The position numbers and the translations under genes are program-made. A DNA stretch of 40,716 nt from a virus, in IMG/VR virus record IMGVR_UViG_3300009774_000011, positions 1 through 40,716 of that record; one strand, 5' to 3'. The notes under the pieces are model-generated. The model did not search any database, was not told where the DNA came from, and worked only from the letters and a program-made list of their open reading frames with translations. Positions 33,200-40,716 of the stretch are shown here, piece by piece. Each line of letters starts with the position of its first letter. Position 1 is the stretch's first letter.

Positions 33200-33530
33200 C
33201 TGTTTACAGTACTTTCTTACAGGCTAGAGCTAACTTTATACTGAAGCGTTTATATAGCGTTTAAAATGCTCGAAATTTCGAAAAAATCGCACAGTCGATA
33301 AATACTTTTTTTCTTATATCCCTGGATTGCATTTCTTTCATTTGGCATATTATGCAATAATAATTTTAATCCCAAATATCATCGAATTAATGACCAATTA
33401 ATTTTCACATTCTATTTACTATGGTTACTTTGAATTCATTGAATTATTCAATCTACCAATATTAATAAACAAATACCATAAATAAAGTAGCACAAAGAAA
33501 GTTCAATCTATATGATTGCGTATTTAAATT
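33200..33530. repeat. Diverged direct repeat, right copy
   Basis: This is the partner of 30014-30340. The gap 32948-33656 holds this copy and otherwise A/T-rich DNA without a gene I can support. The copies are only partly alike, so the duplication is not recent. Confidence 0.65.
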
Positions 33531-33656
33531 TCAATAGCGTTTAGATTAGAACTTCCTTTATGCTCAAAATTACTTTTACTGCATTTAACAATCACTAATT
33601 TAGTAATTTATTATAAGCACAATAAGTAATAATACTTTATGTAACTAGAGTGTACT

Positions 33657-34721
33657 TTATGTTACTTTTTGCCTTATTGTATTATATGTGGAATTAGCAC
33701 GAAGTTTTGGAACAATTTCTTTTGCAATTTTGGTTTGTTTGCTTTTTATCAAAACCAAAACTATATGCCCCATTACATTATTTAAAAATGATAATTTACC
33801 ATAGGTACTGAATTTCAAATTTGGGTCATCCAATATCTTTGAAATCTTTCTACTCATTCTACGATTTTTCAGTTTTGAAATCATTAAATTTACAATGTCT
33901 CTTCCAAGCGTATGCATTCCAACTAGTCTGAAATAATCATTCATTTTTTTATCACTTTTATTTTCAATGTCAAAAATTGGCATTTTGTCGTAAATCTCAC
34001 TAAATTGAATTTCTTGTATATTTTCCCAAAAGTATAGGTATAAGTCATTAAAATTAGCAATAAACTCACCAATTGTTTTGTATCCAAGTCTTTTAGTTAT
34101 GTTTTTCCCTTTTGTAATTTTCAACTCAACTCTCAACCAGTTTTTATTTATATTCTCGTTGATAAAATTAGTTTCATTTGGTAGTTTTATGTACGTTCGT
34201 TTAGATTTACTTCCATTAATTTCAGCGAATTTATCATACATTTTAATTCCAAAACCTCCAATTTCGAATCGTTTATACCCATTAAATGTAGCTGCTTTAT
34301 AACTGCTGTTTTTATACCCAATAATCATATTTAATATATTGTTGCATTTTTCAGTTACTTTTACATTCAAACCTATTTCAGTCATTGAAAATGGAAATTG
34401 ACAAAACATATCAAATGGTATATCTAAAGCCGAAGATAGTAACTCAATAGCTTCAATGAAATCATTTAATGAAAAGTCTTGAAGGGATTTTTCACCATAA
34501 TACCATTTTCTTAAGCTGCAAGTAATTTTTAAATAAGTACAAGATTCATTGATTTGAATTCGGAGATATGCCTTATTTGCATTGTTATCTGGGTTAAATA
34601 ATTTAAAAGTGTAATCGTTATTGAATTTAGTAAAAATACCATTTCTTTCTTCAAAGAAATTCTTATCCAAATGTTTAATTATGCTGTAATTATCAGACCA
34701 AAGCTTTATATTATCTATCAT
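33657..34721 (-). CDS. Phage/plasmid replication protein, gene II/X-like
   Basis: The product is 354 aa. It has the usual start of this family (MIDNIKLWS), a basic SLRKWYYGEKSLQDFSLNDF segment with the SL-K-G-like motif near residues 70-90, an SMTEIGLNVKVTEK strand near 115 and KMYDKFAEI near 160. These features are shared with rolling-circle initiators of filamentous phages and Bacteroidota plasmids. It would nick the element's origin after excision. It overlaps the upstream HTH gene by 11 bp. Confidence 0.7.
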   Translation of the reverse strand: MIDNIKLWSDNYSIIKHLDKNFFEERNGIFTKFNNDYTFKLFNPDNNANKAYLRIQINESCTYLKITCSLRKWYYGEKSLQDFSLNDFIEAIELLSSALDIPFDMFCQFPFSMTEIGLNVKVTEKCNNILNMIIGYKNSSYKAATFNGYKRFEIGGFGIKMYDKFAEINGSKSKRTYIKLPNETNFINENINKNWLRVELKITKGKNITKRLGYKTIGEFIANFNDLYLYFWENIQEIQFSEIYDKMPIFDIENKSDKKMNDYFRLVGMHTLGRDIVNLMISKLKNRRMSRKISKILDDPNLKFSTYGKLSFLNNVMGHIVLVLIKSKQTKIAKEIVPKLRANSTYNTIRQKVT

Positions 34722-35049
34722 AACGACCTCCTTCCCTTGAATTTAAATGTTCAATAACTTCACTTCTTAAAAATCGATGAACTCTTTCATCGGAATTGAC
34801 TGGTGTAAGTTTACCTGATTTAATCCGCCTATTCATGGTTGCCCGAGAAATTTGTAACATGTACATTACTTCTTTTGAAGTTAATGGTCTGTCTTCACCA
34901 ATAAATTTTGAAAAATTTTCTTTAATGTATTCTGCAATAAACCGCTTCCGATGTTTTGCTAAATAAACTCTGACTAGAATGTCAATTGTCCATTTTAACT
35001 CGTTCTTCATTTCTTTACCAAAGAACGTCATTTCGTTTTTATCAACCAT
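34711..35049 (-). CDS. Excisionase-like HTH protein
   Basis: The product is 112 aa. Residues ~55-105 form a MerR/Xis-type winged helix (RPLTSKEVMYMLQISRATMN, then RRIKSGKLTPVN and FLRSEVIEHL). It precedes and overlaps the Rep gene, as these small HTH proteins do on Bacteroidota mobile elements. It may direct excision with the integrase or control Rep. Confidence 0.75.
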   Translation of the reverse strand: MVDKNEMTFFGKEMKNELKWTIDILVRVYLAKHRKRFIAEYIKENFSKFIGEDRPLTSKEVMYMLQISRATMNRRIKSGKLTPVNSDERVHRFLRSEVIEHLNSREGGRYDR

Positions 35050-35210
35050 ATGGAAATAATATTTATAGCTCCAATAAATTTTGGAAGCTACTATTATATA
35101 ACTCCGCTGGTTTTTTTATTTTGTCCATTTTTTCCCATTTCAGCCATATTTCAGTTTTAGTTTGCAATCTTTAACTAATAGTATTGTCATATTCACATGT
35201 ATAAACTAAA

Positions 35211-35242
35211 AAAAGACTACTTTGTAAGAGTAGTCTTAGTTT
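35211..35242 (-). terminator. Intrinsic terminator, minus strand
   Basis: AAGACTAC (35213-35220) pairs with GTAGTCTT (35230-35237), with one more T-A pair inside, followed on the minus strand by TTTTTTTAG. It ends the small-gene transcript from 35398 and shields the HTH-Rep operon. Confidence 0.75.
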
Positions 35243-35263
35243 TATACAACCTATATAAGTGCT

Positions 35264-35398
35264 TTAAAATTCCAATAATCTTTCAATATAACTTTTGTAA
35301 GTTGGGCTTGTATTAAAATCATTCCAAACCTCTCTAATGAAATTGTTCTGGCATTCTTCAATGTGATTTAAATTTGAAGAATATATTATTGAGACCAT
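35264..35398 (-). CDS. Small protein (44 aa)
   Basis: A 44-codon frame (MVSIIYSSNLNHIEECQNNF and on to ERLLEF) starts within the last 13 bp of the membrane-protein gene upstream and stops 22 bp before a strong terminator. Composition is ordinary for a soluble helical protein. No family is recognised. Confidence 0.45.
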   Translation of the reverse strand: MVSIIYSSNLNHIEECQNNFIREVWNDFNTSPTYKSYIERLLEF

Positions 35399-35649
35399 TT
35401 ATATAAAAAAATTAAACTAATGATTATTACAATTAATACTAAAGGAGGTACACAACCCCAATTTAGTTCATCATCTTCATCAATTCTATCAGACAATAAT
35501 ACTGCAATTAAACTTACAATTGGAGAGAGGAATAAACCGAGAAACAATGTCCATCCAAAACCAATTAACCTTTTTCTCCCAGCATAAGCAATAATGAAAT
35601 CCAAAGGTATCGCTATAGAAATTATACACATAATAAAAGTACTATCCAT
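35386..35649 (-). CDS. Small three-span membrane protein
   Basis: The 87-aa product has hydrophobic segments at about residues 4-24 (IMCIISIAIPLDFIIAYAG), 30-53 (FGWTLFLGLFLSPIVSLIAV) and 67-84 (VPPLVLIVIIISLIFLYKW), joined by short charged loops, including RIDEDDELN. Function is unknown. Small membrane genes of this size occur in inovirus-like and satellite elements, but no coat-protein signature is present. Confidence 0.6.
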   Translation of the reverse strand: MDSTFIMCIISIAIPLDFIIAYAGRKRLIGFGWTLFLGLFLSPIVSLIAVLLSDRIDEDDELNWGCVPPLVLIVIIISLIFLYKWSQ

Positions 35650-35716
35650 TTCTGTTAGGTTTTTATATTAATATTGAAAATTTAATTTACAGATTTCTTA
35701 TAATTTTATTAATCAT

Positions 35717-36352
35717 TTATTCATTAGCTGAATCACAGACTTCTACACCATAATCTTCATTCGGATGACCTGCTCTACCCATTTTTCTAGCTTCTCCATT
35801 TATAAATTTTTGTCTTGCCTCTAACATACCCTCGAAGTTATTAAATTTACTTACTACATTTCTTATGTCATCAATAAAAGTTTGTTTACCTATTATTTTT
35901 ATATTTTCCGTACACCCAAAACTATAAAATTCTCCAATGGGCACTTCAAAAACTAAAGCCATTTTCAACTTAGTTTTAGGAGTTATTTTTTCAGCAACAG
36001 ATAACTGAGTAAAATAATCTCCATCTCCTTTCAAATGATAGTTATTGTTAGATAGAAAACTACATTTTTCAAAATCAAAAAGAGATAAATTATTCGAAAA
36101 TAGCATTTGAGTAGAATTACTAATGTTAGTCACCTCAAAATCAACTCGTACAATTCCTCCATCAGTAACTCCCCCTTCATAATTCTTAGAAATTTTCATA
36201 AAGACATTTGAAATTTCAAAAACAGGTTCAACTTTAATTTCTTTTTTTGCAAATTCCTTTAAAATTGTAGGTTTAAAATAAAGCAAAAGGTTTCCAATTA
36301 CTGATAAAACTAAACATATTGATAATAAGATAATTAATTTTGAATTTTTCAT
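35717..36352 (-). CDS. Membrane-anchored protein with extracytoplasmic domain
   Basis: The product is 211 aa. One N-terminal hydrophobic helix (about residues 8-26, LIILLSICLVLSVIGNLLLY) is followed by a beta-rich outer domain (GGIVRVDFEVTNISNSTQM) that resembles immunoglobulin-like or DUF4352-type domains. There is no lipobox, so it is a signal anchor. The C-terminal part is helical. Function unknown; it may act in superinfection exclusion, which is a guess from location and topology. Confidence 0.6.
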   Translation of the reverse strand: MKNSKLIILLSICLVLSVIGNLLLYFKPTILKEFAKKEIKVEPVFEISNVFMKISKNYEGGVTDGGIVRVDFEVTNISNSTQMLFSNNLSLFDFEKCSFLSNNNYHLKGDGDYFTQLSVAEKITPKTKLKMALVFEVPIGEFYSFGCTENIKIIGKQTFIDDIRNVVSKFNNFEGMLEARQKFINGEARKMGRAGHPNEDYGVEVCDSANE

Positions 36353-36514
36353 ATGACTAAATTATTTAAAGATTTATTGAATTTCAACACTATTTTATAA
36401 TTTTGCAAAGATAATTAATTATATTTTATGCTGTATACTTATTTGCGGTATTATTATATGTGGTAATACTATTTGCTTACATATTGTAATTTCGCATGTA
36501 AAATGTAATTTAGT

Positions 36515-36763
36515 ATGCCGGCAAAGAAAGATTTAAATCAGGCTGAATTGGACAGGAGAATTTCAAATATTGCGAATAAGATTAAAGAACTTCGGATTCA
36601 AAAAGGATATTCGAGCCATGAATCTTTTGCATGGGATAATGACCTAAACAGAGTTCAATACTGGAGAATAGAAAAAGGGACTAATATTACATTGAAGACA
36701 CTGTTAAGTGTTCTAGATATACATAAAATTAGTCTCTCCGATTTTTTTAAAGATATTGATTAA
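36515..36763 (+). CDS. Xre-family HTH regulator
   Basis: The product is 82 aa, nearly all HTH_XRE (IKELRIQKGYSSHESFAWDN, then LNRVQYWRIEKGTNITLKTL and LSDFFKDID). It is the only rightward gene in this part and converges on the integrase gene, with 12 bp between stops. It likely represses element genes. Confidence 0.75.
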   Translation: MPAKKDLNQAELDRRISNIANKIKELRIQKGYSSHESFAWDNDLNRVQYWRIEKGTNITLKTLLSVLDIHKISLSDFFKDID

Positions 36764-36775
36764 CAAAAAGTGTGT

Positions 36776-38005
36776 TTATACTACTTCTTTTAATTTGGTT
36801 TTATCCCAAATTTTCTTCATCGATTCATCCATATCTTTGTCTGATAAGTTTACATATCTTTGGGTCATCGTAATATCAGAATGTCCCATAAGCTTACATA
36901 GCACAAATGCAGAAATTTCACCACTTGCCCCTGCTAAAGTTCCAAATGTATGTCTTGCGACATGGGTTGTAATGTTCTTATCTATTCCTGCCAATGTAGC
37001 AACGACTTTTAGGTTTCTGTTAAAAGGTTGATTGCCAATGTAAGGAAAAATATGGTTTTGGTACACGTTTCTATGACGATATTTTATTAATAAACTTTTA
37101 GCCCTATTACTTAAAGGTACATATACTGGAAGTTCAGTTTTAATTTGAATTTTCTTTAATGCGAATAACTTTTCATCAATATGTTCCCATTTTAAATCAA
37201 TTACATCTGAATAACGAAGTCCGGTCTCACATGAAAATATGAAAATATCTTTTGAAAGTTTCATTGAATTACATGCTCTAGAAGGTAATTTAGCTGAGTA
37301 AAAACGTTCATATTCTTCTCTATTTAACGCAACCTCACGACTTTTTCCATGTTCAATCTTATAGTCTTCAAATGGATTATTTATTTCGTAACCGAACTTC
37401 TTTGCATATCTAATTACTGCTTTAAATACTTTTAGTCGCTTTGCAATTGTATTTTGGTTATTAGGTTTTGCTCTTTCTACTCGAAGATATTTTTTAAACT
37501 TTTCCAAAAAATTAAAGTCAACAATATCAATTGTTGGTTCTATTTTCTTGTAATGTCGCAATGTAAAATCCTTTATAACATTTTTAGTCATAATCAAATT
37601 ATTAATACTCCCGGCTTTAAGCTGAATTAATTCTATATACTTATCAAATATTTCATCTATAAGAGGTAGCTTCTTTTTTTTGTTAATCTCTAAATCAGCA
37701 ATAGAAATACCTTTAAGAGTTGCTTTTATTTCTTCAATGTCGATTTGCTCTTTCAGAGCATTTTTCATTTTAAGGTAATCATAGAACGCTGAAATTTTAT
37801 CAGCTAAATGCTTATTAATGTCAGATGCATTCCAACATTTTTTATCAACACTTTCGTTTTCAGGTTTCCAATAAACAGGTTCTACATTCTGTCCTGTTGA
37901 AACTCTAAATTGCTTACCATTGCAATAAATTAAGAACTCGATCCTTGATTGTCCATCTTTTCTTGAAAAATCACTCCGAAGTACCGTTTTGATAGTTGCT
38001 TTCAT
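36776..38005 (-). CDS. Tyrosine site-specific integrase
   Basis: The product is 409 aa. An N-terminal arm-binding domain (about 1-90) and SAM-like core-binding domain (about 105-205) precede the catalytic domain. Catalytic residues are Arg in TGLRYSDVIDL near 261, HVARH near 347 (His and Arg), GHSDI near 371 (His) and Tyr in TMTQRYVNL near 383. It is full length and intact. The upstream 415 bp lead to the right copy of the 19-bp repeat, which is where its attachment site is expected. Confidence 0.92.
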   Translation of the reverse strand: MKATIKTVLRSDFSRKDGQSRIEFLIYCNGKQFRVSTGQNVEPVYWKPENESVDKKCWNASDINKHLADKISAFYDYLKMKNALKEQIDIEEIKATLKGISIADLEINKKKKLPLIDEIFDKYIELIQLKAGSINNLIMTKNVIKDFTLRHYKKIEPTIDIVDFNFLEKFKKYLRVERAKPNNQNTIAKRLKVFKAVIRYAKKFGYEINNPFEDYKIEHGKSREVALNREEYERFYSAKLPSRACNSMKLSKDIFIFSCETGLRYSDVIDLKWEHIDEKLFALKKIQIKTELPVYVPLSNRAKSLLIKYRHRNVYQNHIFPYIGNQPFNRNLKVVATLAGIDKNITTHVARHTFGTLAGASGEISAFVLCKLMGHSDITMTQRYVNLSDKDMDESMKKIWDKTKLKEVV

Positions 38006-38419
38006 ATTTTTTTTATTAATTTTGCCGAAGTGTTCGACACTGTTTTTATATTCAATAACTCGGCTGAATTTTATTTCAACTGGTGAAATACCAATTTGTA
38101 TTAATATCCATGGGCTAAATTATATAAAATCATTTGATTATTAAAGAGATGGTCAAATTATTATTTGTAAATATATAAGATACATCTACTACATTTAACA
38201 TTTATTTGCAAAAAAGAAGAATAATCATTTCTTTTACAATAGGATATAGAATTCCATTGTTACTAATTTATTTTTGCTTGGAAGGATTAAAAAGAGGCTT
38301 AAAAAGACGAAACGGAATGATTCATCTTGAAACAATGAATAAAATTCGTAATTCTAAAAGATTTTGGGTTGTCAAGAGTTTAGAATCAATATGTATCATC
38401 ATGTTTCAAAAACTAAACC

Positions 38420-38438
38420 CGCCAAGTACCTCATTAAA
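38420..38438. repeat. Putative attachment site, right copy
   Basis: This is the second copy of CGCCAAGTACCTCATTAAA, identical over 19 bp to 25658-25676. As on the left, it abuts a terminator stem. The flanking DNA 38006-38589 holds no gene I can support. Confidence 0.65.
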
Positions 38439-38480
38439 ACCTTCTTAGTTTAGCCTTAACAGGACAACTGAGAAGGTTTT
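38436..38480 (+). terminator. Terminator beside right att copy
   Basis: AAAACCTTCT (38436-38445) pairs with AGAAGGTTTT (38471-38480), helped by AGTT/AACT inside, then a T-rich run on the plus strand. It probably ends the chromosomal gene that lay here before integration. Confidence 0.65.
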
Positions 38481-38589
38481 TCTTTTATTTCAATCGTTTG
38501 CGTATTTTCTTCTAATAGTCTTTTACATACTGCTCATTTATTGCACTTTATTTTTGTAAATTTGTACCGAAATATACTTTGCAACAATT

Positions 38590-40716
38590 ATGAATATTCA
38601 ATTTAAAATAAATTATGTAACGCAATGGGGTCAATCAGTGTTCCTTATGCTACATAACTCCGTTCAATCTTTATCAGAAGCTACCCAAAGTGTTGTTATG
38701 CAATGTAATGAGAGCTTTGAATGGACTACAGAAATTCCTGTTGATTCTAACACGGAGTCAATTGCCTATCAGTATGCTATACTGGATTCCAACAAAAAAT
38801 TCGACTTCGAATACGGGAAGATCCGCACTTTAGATTTGAATTTAGCTCAAAAAAAAGTAATCGTCCGCGATTTCTGGCGTGGACCTTTTGGCGATTCTCC
38901 GTTTGTTACTGCTGCATTTTCCGAATGCTTTTTCAAAAGAAAAAAATCTGAAGTTATATCTCAACCAAAAGAAGCCAACCTGACACTCCGGCTTAACTGC
39001 CCGCAAATGGAGCCAAACCGGCATATTGCAGTGATTGGTAATCAGCCTGCATTGGGAAACTGGGATGAAAATCTAAAGGTCCGGCTGGATGACTCCGGTT
39101 TTCCGGTGTGGAGCATCGATTTAAATGCTGCCAACTTCACTTTTCCCTTAGAATATAAATACCTGATAGTGGATACCCTGACAGATAAAGTTCTGGCCTG
39201 GGGTGGCGGACCGAACCGGGCGATTAAACATATTAACAAACAAGGGCTTAATATAGTTACTGATGAACATTTCCTTCGGACTATTCCATCCTGGAAAGGT
39301 GCAGGAGTTGCCATACCGGTATTCTCTTTACGCAGTGAGGACGGATTTGGAATTGGCGAGTTCAACGATTTAAAGAAAATGGTTGATTGGGCAAAAAAAA
39401 CAGGTCAACGATTGATTCAAACATTGCCGATTAACGATACGATTCTTTTTCATACCAATTACGATTCATATCCATATAATGCTGTTTCGGTTTATGCATT
39501 GCATCCTATCTATTTGCATTTGGAAAGTCTGGGTAAACTGCGAAACAAAAAACTCAATACTTATTTCGAAACGCAAAAGAAAGAACTTAATGCGAAAACT
39601 TTTTCCGATTATGAAAATGTCATGAACGTGAAATGGGAGTTTTTTAAAGCCATTTTCCCGCAGGAAAGTCCGGCTGTTTTTGCTTCCAATGATTATAAAT
39701 TATTTTTCGATGCAAATAAAGCCTGGTTGGTTCCATATGCTGCTTTTTCTTACCTTAGGGATCTAAACGGAACACCTGAATTCGGAAGATGGCCATTATT
39801 CAGCGTTTACGACAAATCAGAAATTGAAATACTTGCGGCTCCCGATACAGCTCATTTTCAAGAAATAGCATTATTCTATTATTTACAATATCACTTGCAC
39901 AAACAATTGATAGAAGTACACGAATACGCACATGACAATGGGATTGCCTTTAAAGGTGATATTCCTATCGGTGTCAGTCCGCGCAGTGTTGATGCATGGA
40001 TGGAACCCGATTTATTCAACGCCAAAGGTCAGGCCGGTGCTCCGCCCGATGATTTCTCGGTGACCGGTCAAAACTGGGGTTTCCCGACTTACAATTGGGA
40101 GTTGATGGAAAAAGATGGCTATCAATGGTGGCGTAAACGCTTCCAGAAATTAGCAGAATACTTCGATGCTTATCGCATTGATCATATCCTGGGATTTTTC
40201 CGAATATGGGAAATACCGGTGGATGCAGTATGGGGACTTACCGGAAGCTTTCACCCGGCTTTACCATTTACCAGTGCCGAACTTATTTCAAAGGGGCTGA
40301 ACTGGGATGAAAATCGCTTTATCAAGCCTTTTCTGAAAGAACATGTGCTTTACGCAACATTTGGAAAATACACAGATGAAGTCATTCGCAAATACTTTGT
40401 ACCCGATGGCTGGCAGCAATTTAAATTCAAACCTGAATTTGATACGCAAAAGAAAATTGAAATTCATTTTGCCTCATTGGGTTATAATTTCAGGAAAGAA
40501 GAAGTGCTGATTCGTGACGGAATGTATGCTTTACATTGTGAGGTACTTTTTGTTCGCGATATGCGCCAACCGGACAGGTTCCATCCACGCATTTCGATGC
40601 ACAGCACGGCTACTTTCCGCGATTTACCGGAACAAACACGCCGGTTATTGGATAAAATATACGTGGATTATTTCTACCATCGTCATACTGAATTTTGGAA
40701 GGAACAAGCCATGAAG
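38590..40716 (+). CDS. malQ: 4-alpha-glucanotransferase with CBM20 domains, partial
   Basis: The 709 visible residues start at ATG 38590; the end lies outside the window. Two starch-binding CBM20 domains occupy about residues 1-105 and 128-230 (AVIGNQPALGNWDENLKV is diagnostic). The GH77 barrel starts near 240 (GVAIPVFSLRSEDGFGIGEF). The catalytic nucleophile is Asp at about 531 in YRIDHILGF. The other two catalytic acids lie beyond the edge. It disproportionates maltodextrins in starch or glycogen use. This DPE2-like layout is normal for Bacteroidota, and the gene is host chromosome. Confidence 0.93.
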   Translation, partial: MNIQFKINYVTQWGQSVFLMLHNSVQSLSEATQSVVMQCNESFEWTTEIPVDSNTESIAYQYAILDSNKKFDFEYGKIRTLDLNLAQKKVIVRDFWRGPFGDSPFVTAAFSECFFKRKKSEVISQPKEANLTLRLNCPQMEPNRHIAVIGNQPALGNWDENLKVRLDDSGFPVWSIDLNAANFTFPLEYKYLIVDTLTDKVLAWGGGPNRAIKHINKQGLNIVTDEHFLRTIPSWKGAGVAIPVFSLRSEDGFGIGEFNDLKKMVDWAKKTGQRLIQTLPINDTILFHTNYDSYPYNAVSVYALHPIYLHLESLGKLRNKKLNTYFETQKKELNAKTFSDYENVMNVKWEFFKAIFPQESPAVFASNDYKLFFDANKAWLVPYAAFSYLRDLNGTPEFGRWPLFSVYDKSEIEILAAPDTAHFQEIALFYYLQYHLHKQLIEVHEYAHDNGIAFKGDIPIGVSPRSVDAWMEPDLFNAKGQAGAPPDDFSVTGQNWGFPTYNWELMEKDGYQWWRKRFQKLAEYFDAYRIDHILGFFRIWEIPVDAVWGLTGSFHPALPFTSAELISKGLNWDENRFIKPFLKEHVLYATFGKYTDEVIRKYFVPDGWQQFKFKPEFDTQKKIEIHFASLGYNFRKEEVLIRDGMYALHCEVLFVRDMRQPDRFHPRISMHSTATFRDLPEQTRRLLDKIYVDYFYHRHTEFWKEQAMK

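Larger units (their letters stand above)
25658..38438. mobile_element. Integrated 12.8-kb element with R-M cargo, Rep and integrase
   Basis: A 19-bp direct repeat (CGCCAAGTACCTCATTAAA) bounds this block at 25658-25676 and 38420-38438, and a tyrosine integrase gene lies 415 bp from the right copy. Inside are a gene II/X-type replication protein, an excisionase-like HTH protein, an Xre regulator and two methylase-based defence loci. No structural phage genes or mobilisation genes are seen. It could be a satellite or integrative replicon in tandem with the prophage, or a late addition within a larger prophage that uses the same integrase. Confidence 0.65.

Noticed and set aside
38206-38448. 80-codon plus-strand frame left of the right att copy
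   Set aside because: Composition is that of A/T-rich non-coding DNA, it runs through the att site and terminator, and its start lacks a promoter or neighbour.
39042-39365. Minus-strand frame inside the glucanotransferase gene
   Set aside because: The plus strand encodes conserved CBM20 and GH77 sequence over the same bases.

Overview
The window looks like a member of the Bacteroidota, most likely Bacteroidales. The evidence is A+T-rich DNA, promoters resembling the TAnnTTTG -7 box, few Shine-Dalgarno sites, an arm-type tyrosine recombinase of the kind common in this phylum, and a host gene for a CBM20/GH77 4-alpha-glucanotransferase. It holds three blocks: most of a temperate prophage (1 to about 25.65 kb, continuing off the left edge), a 12.8-kb integrated element bounded by a 19-bp direct repeat (25658-38438), and host chromosome (malQ-like gene from 38590, cut by the right edge).

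Prophage. Nearly everything is on the minus strand, so it is transcribed right to left. A divergent repressor/early switch lies at 24.65-25.4 kb. It is followed by a LuxR-type HTH regulator, several small early genes (zinc-binding and membrane microproteins), an HNH protein, a diversity-generating retroelement (DGR), a CHC2/TOPRIM/SF3 primase-helicase, a phage adenine methyltransferase and an SSB-like protein. After a non-coding control region with seven GTAC motifs comes the head module: S49 protease, scaffold-like protein, major capsid, further structural genes, a PLD-fold protein, small and large terminase, and a portal-like gene. A four-gene block typical of Bacteroidota plasmids and conjugative elements (ArdC-like, SymE/AbrB-like, degenerate methylase) sits between the terminase and portal genes.

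The main result is the DGR at 19.05-21.1 kb: a reverse transcriptase, a 78-bp template repeat (TR), and two tandem paralogous target genes each with a variable repeat (VR). Of the TR's 20 adenines, 18 are changed in at least one VR. Each VR has 13 adenine differences and a single non-adenine difference. The 11 sites at which the two VRs differ from each other are all adenines in the TR. The targets are small proteins in the early/replication region, not tail or adhesin genes, and no Avd gene is seen beside them.

The 12.8-kb element carries a Type II restriction-modification pair (989-aa methylase and 249-aa PD-(D/E)XK-like protein) and a second, probably Type IIG, methylase followed by a truncated SIR2-like gene. 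These last two are bracketed by a diverged ~330-bp direct repeat. The rest is a gene II/X-family replication protein, an excisionase-like HTH protein, small membrane proteins, an Xre regulator and a tyrosine integrase. It looks like a small integrative replicon carrying defence cargo, lying in tandem with the prophage at a shared type of attachment site.
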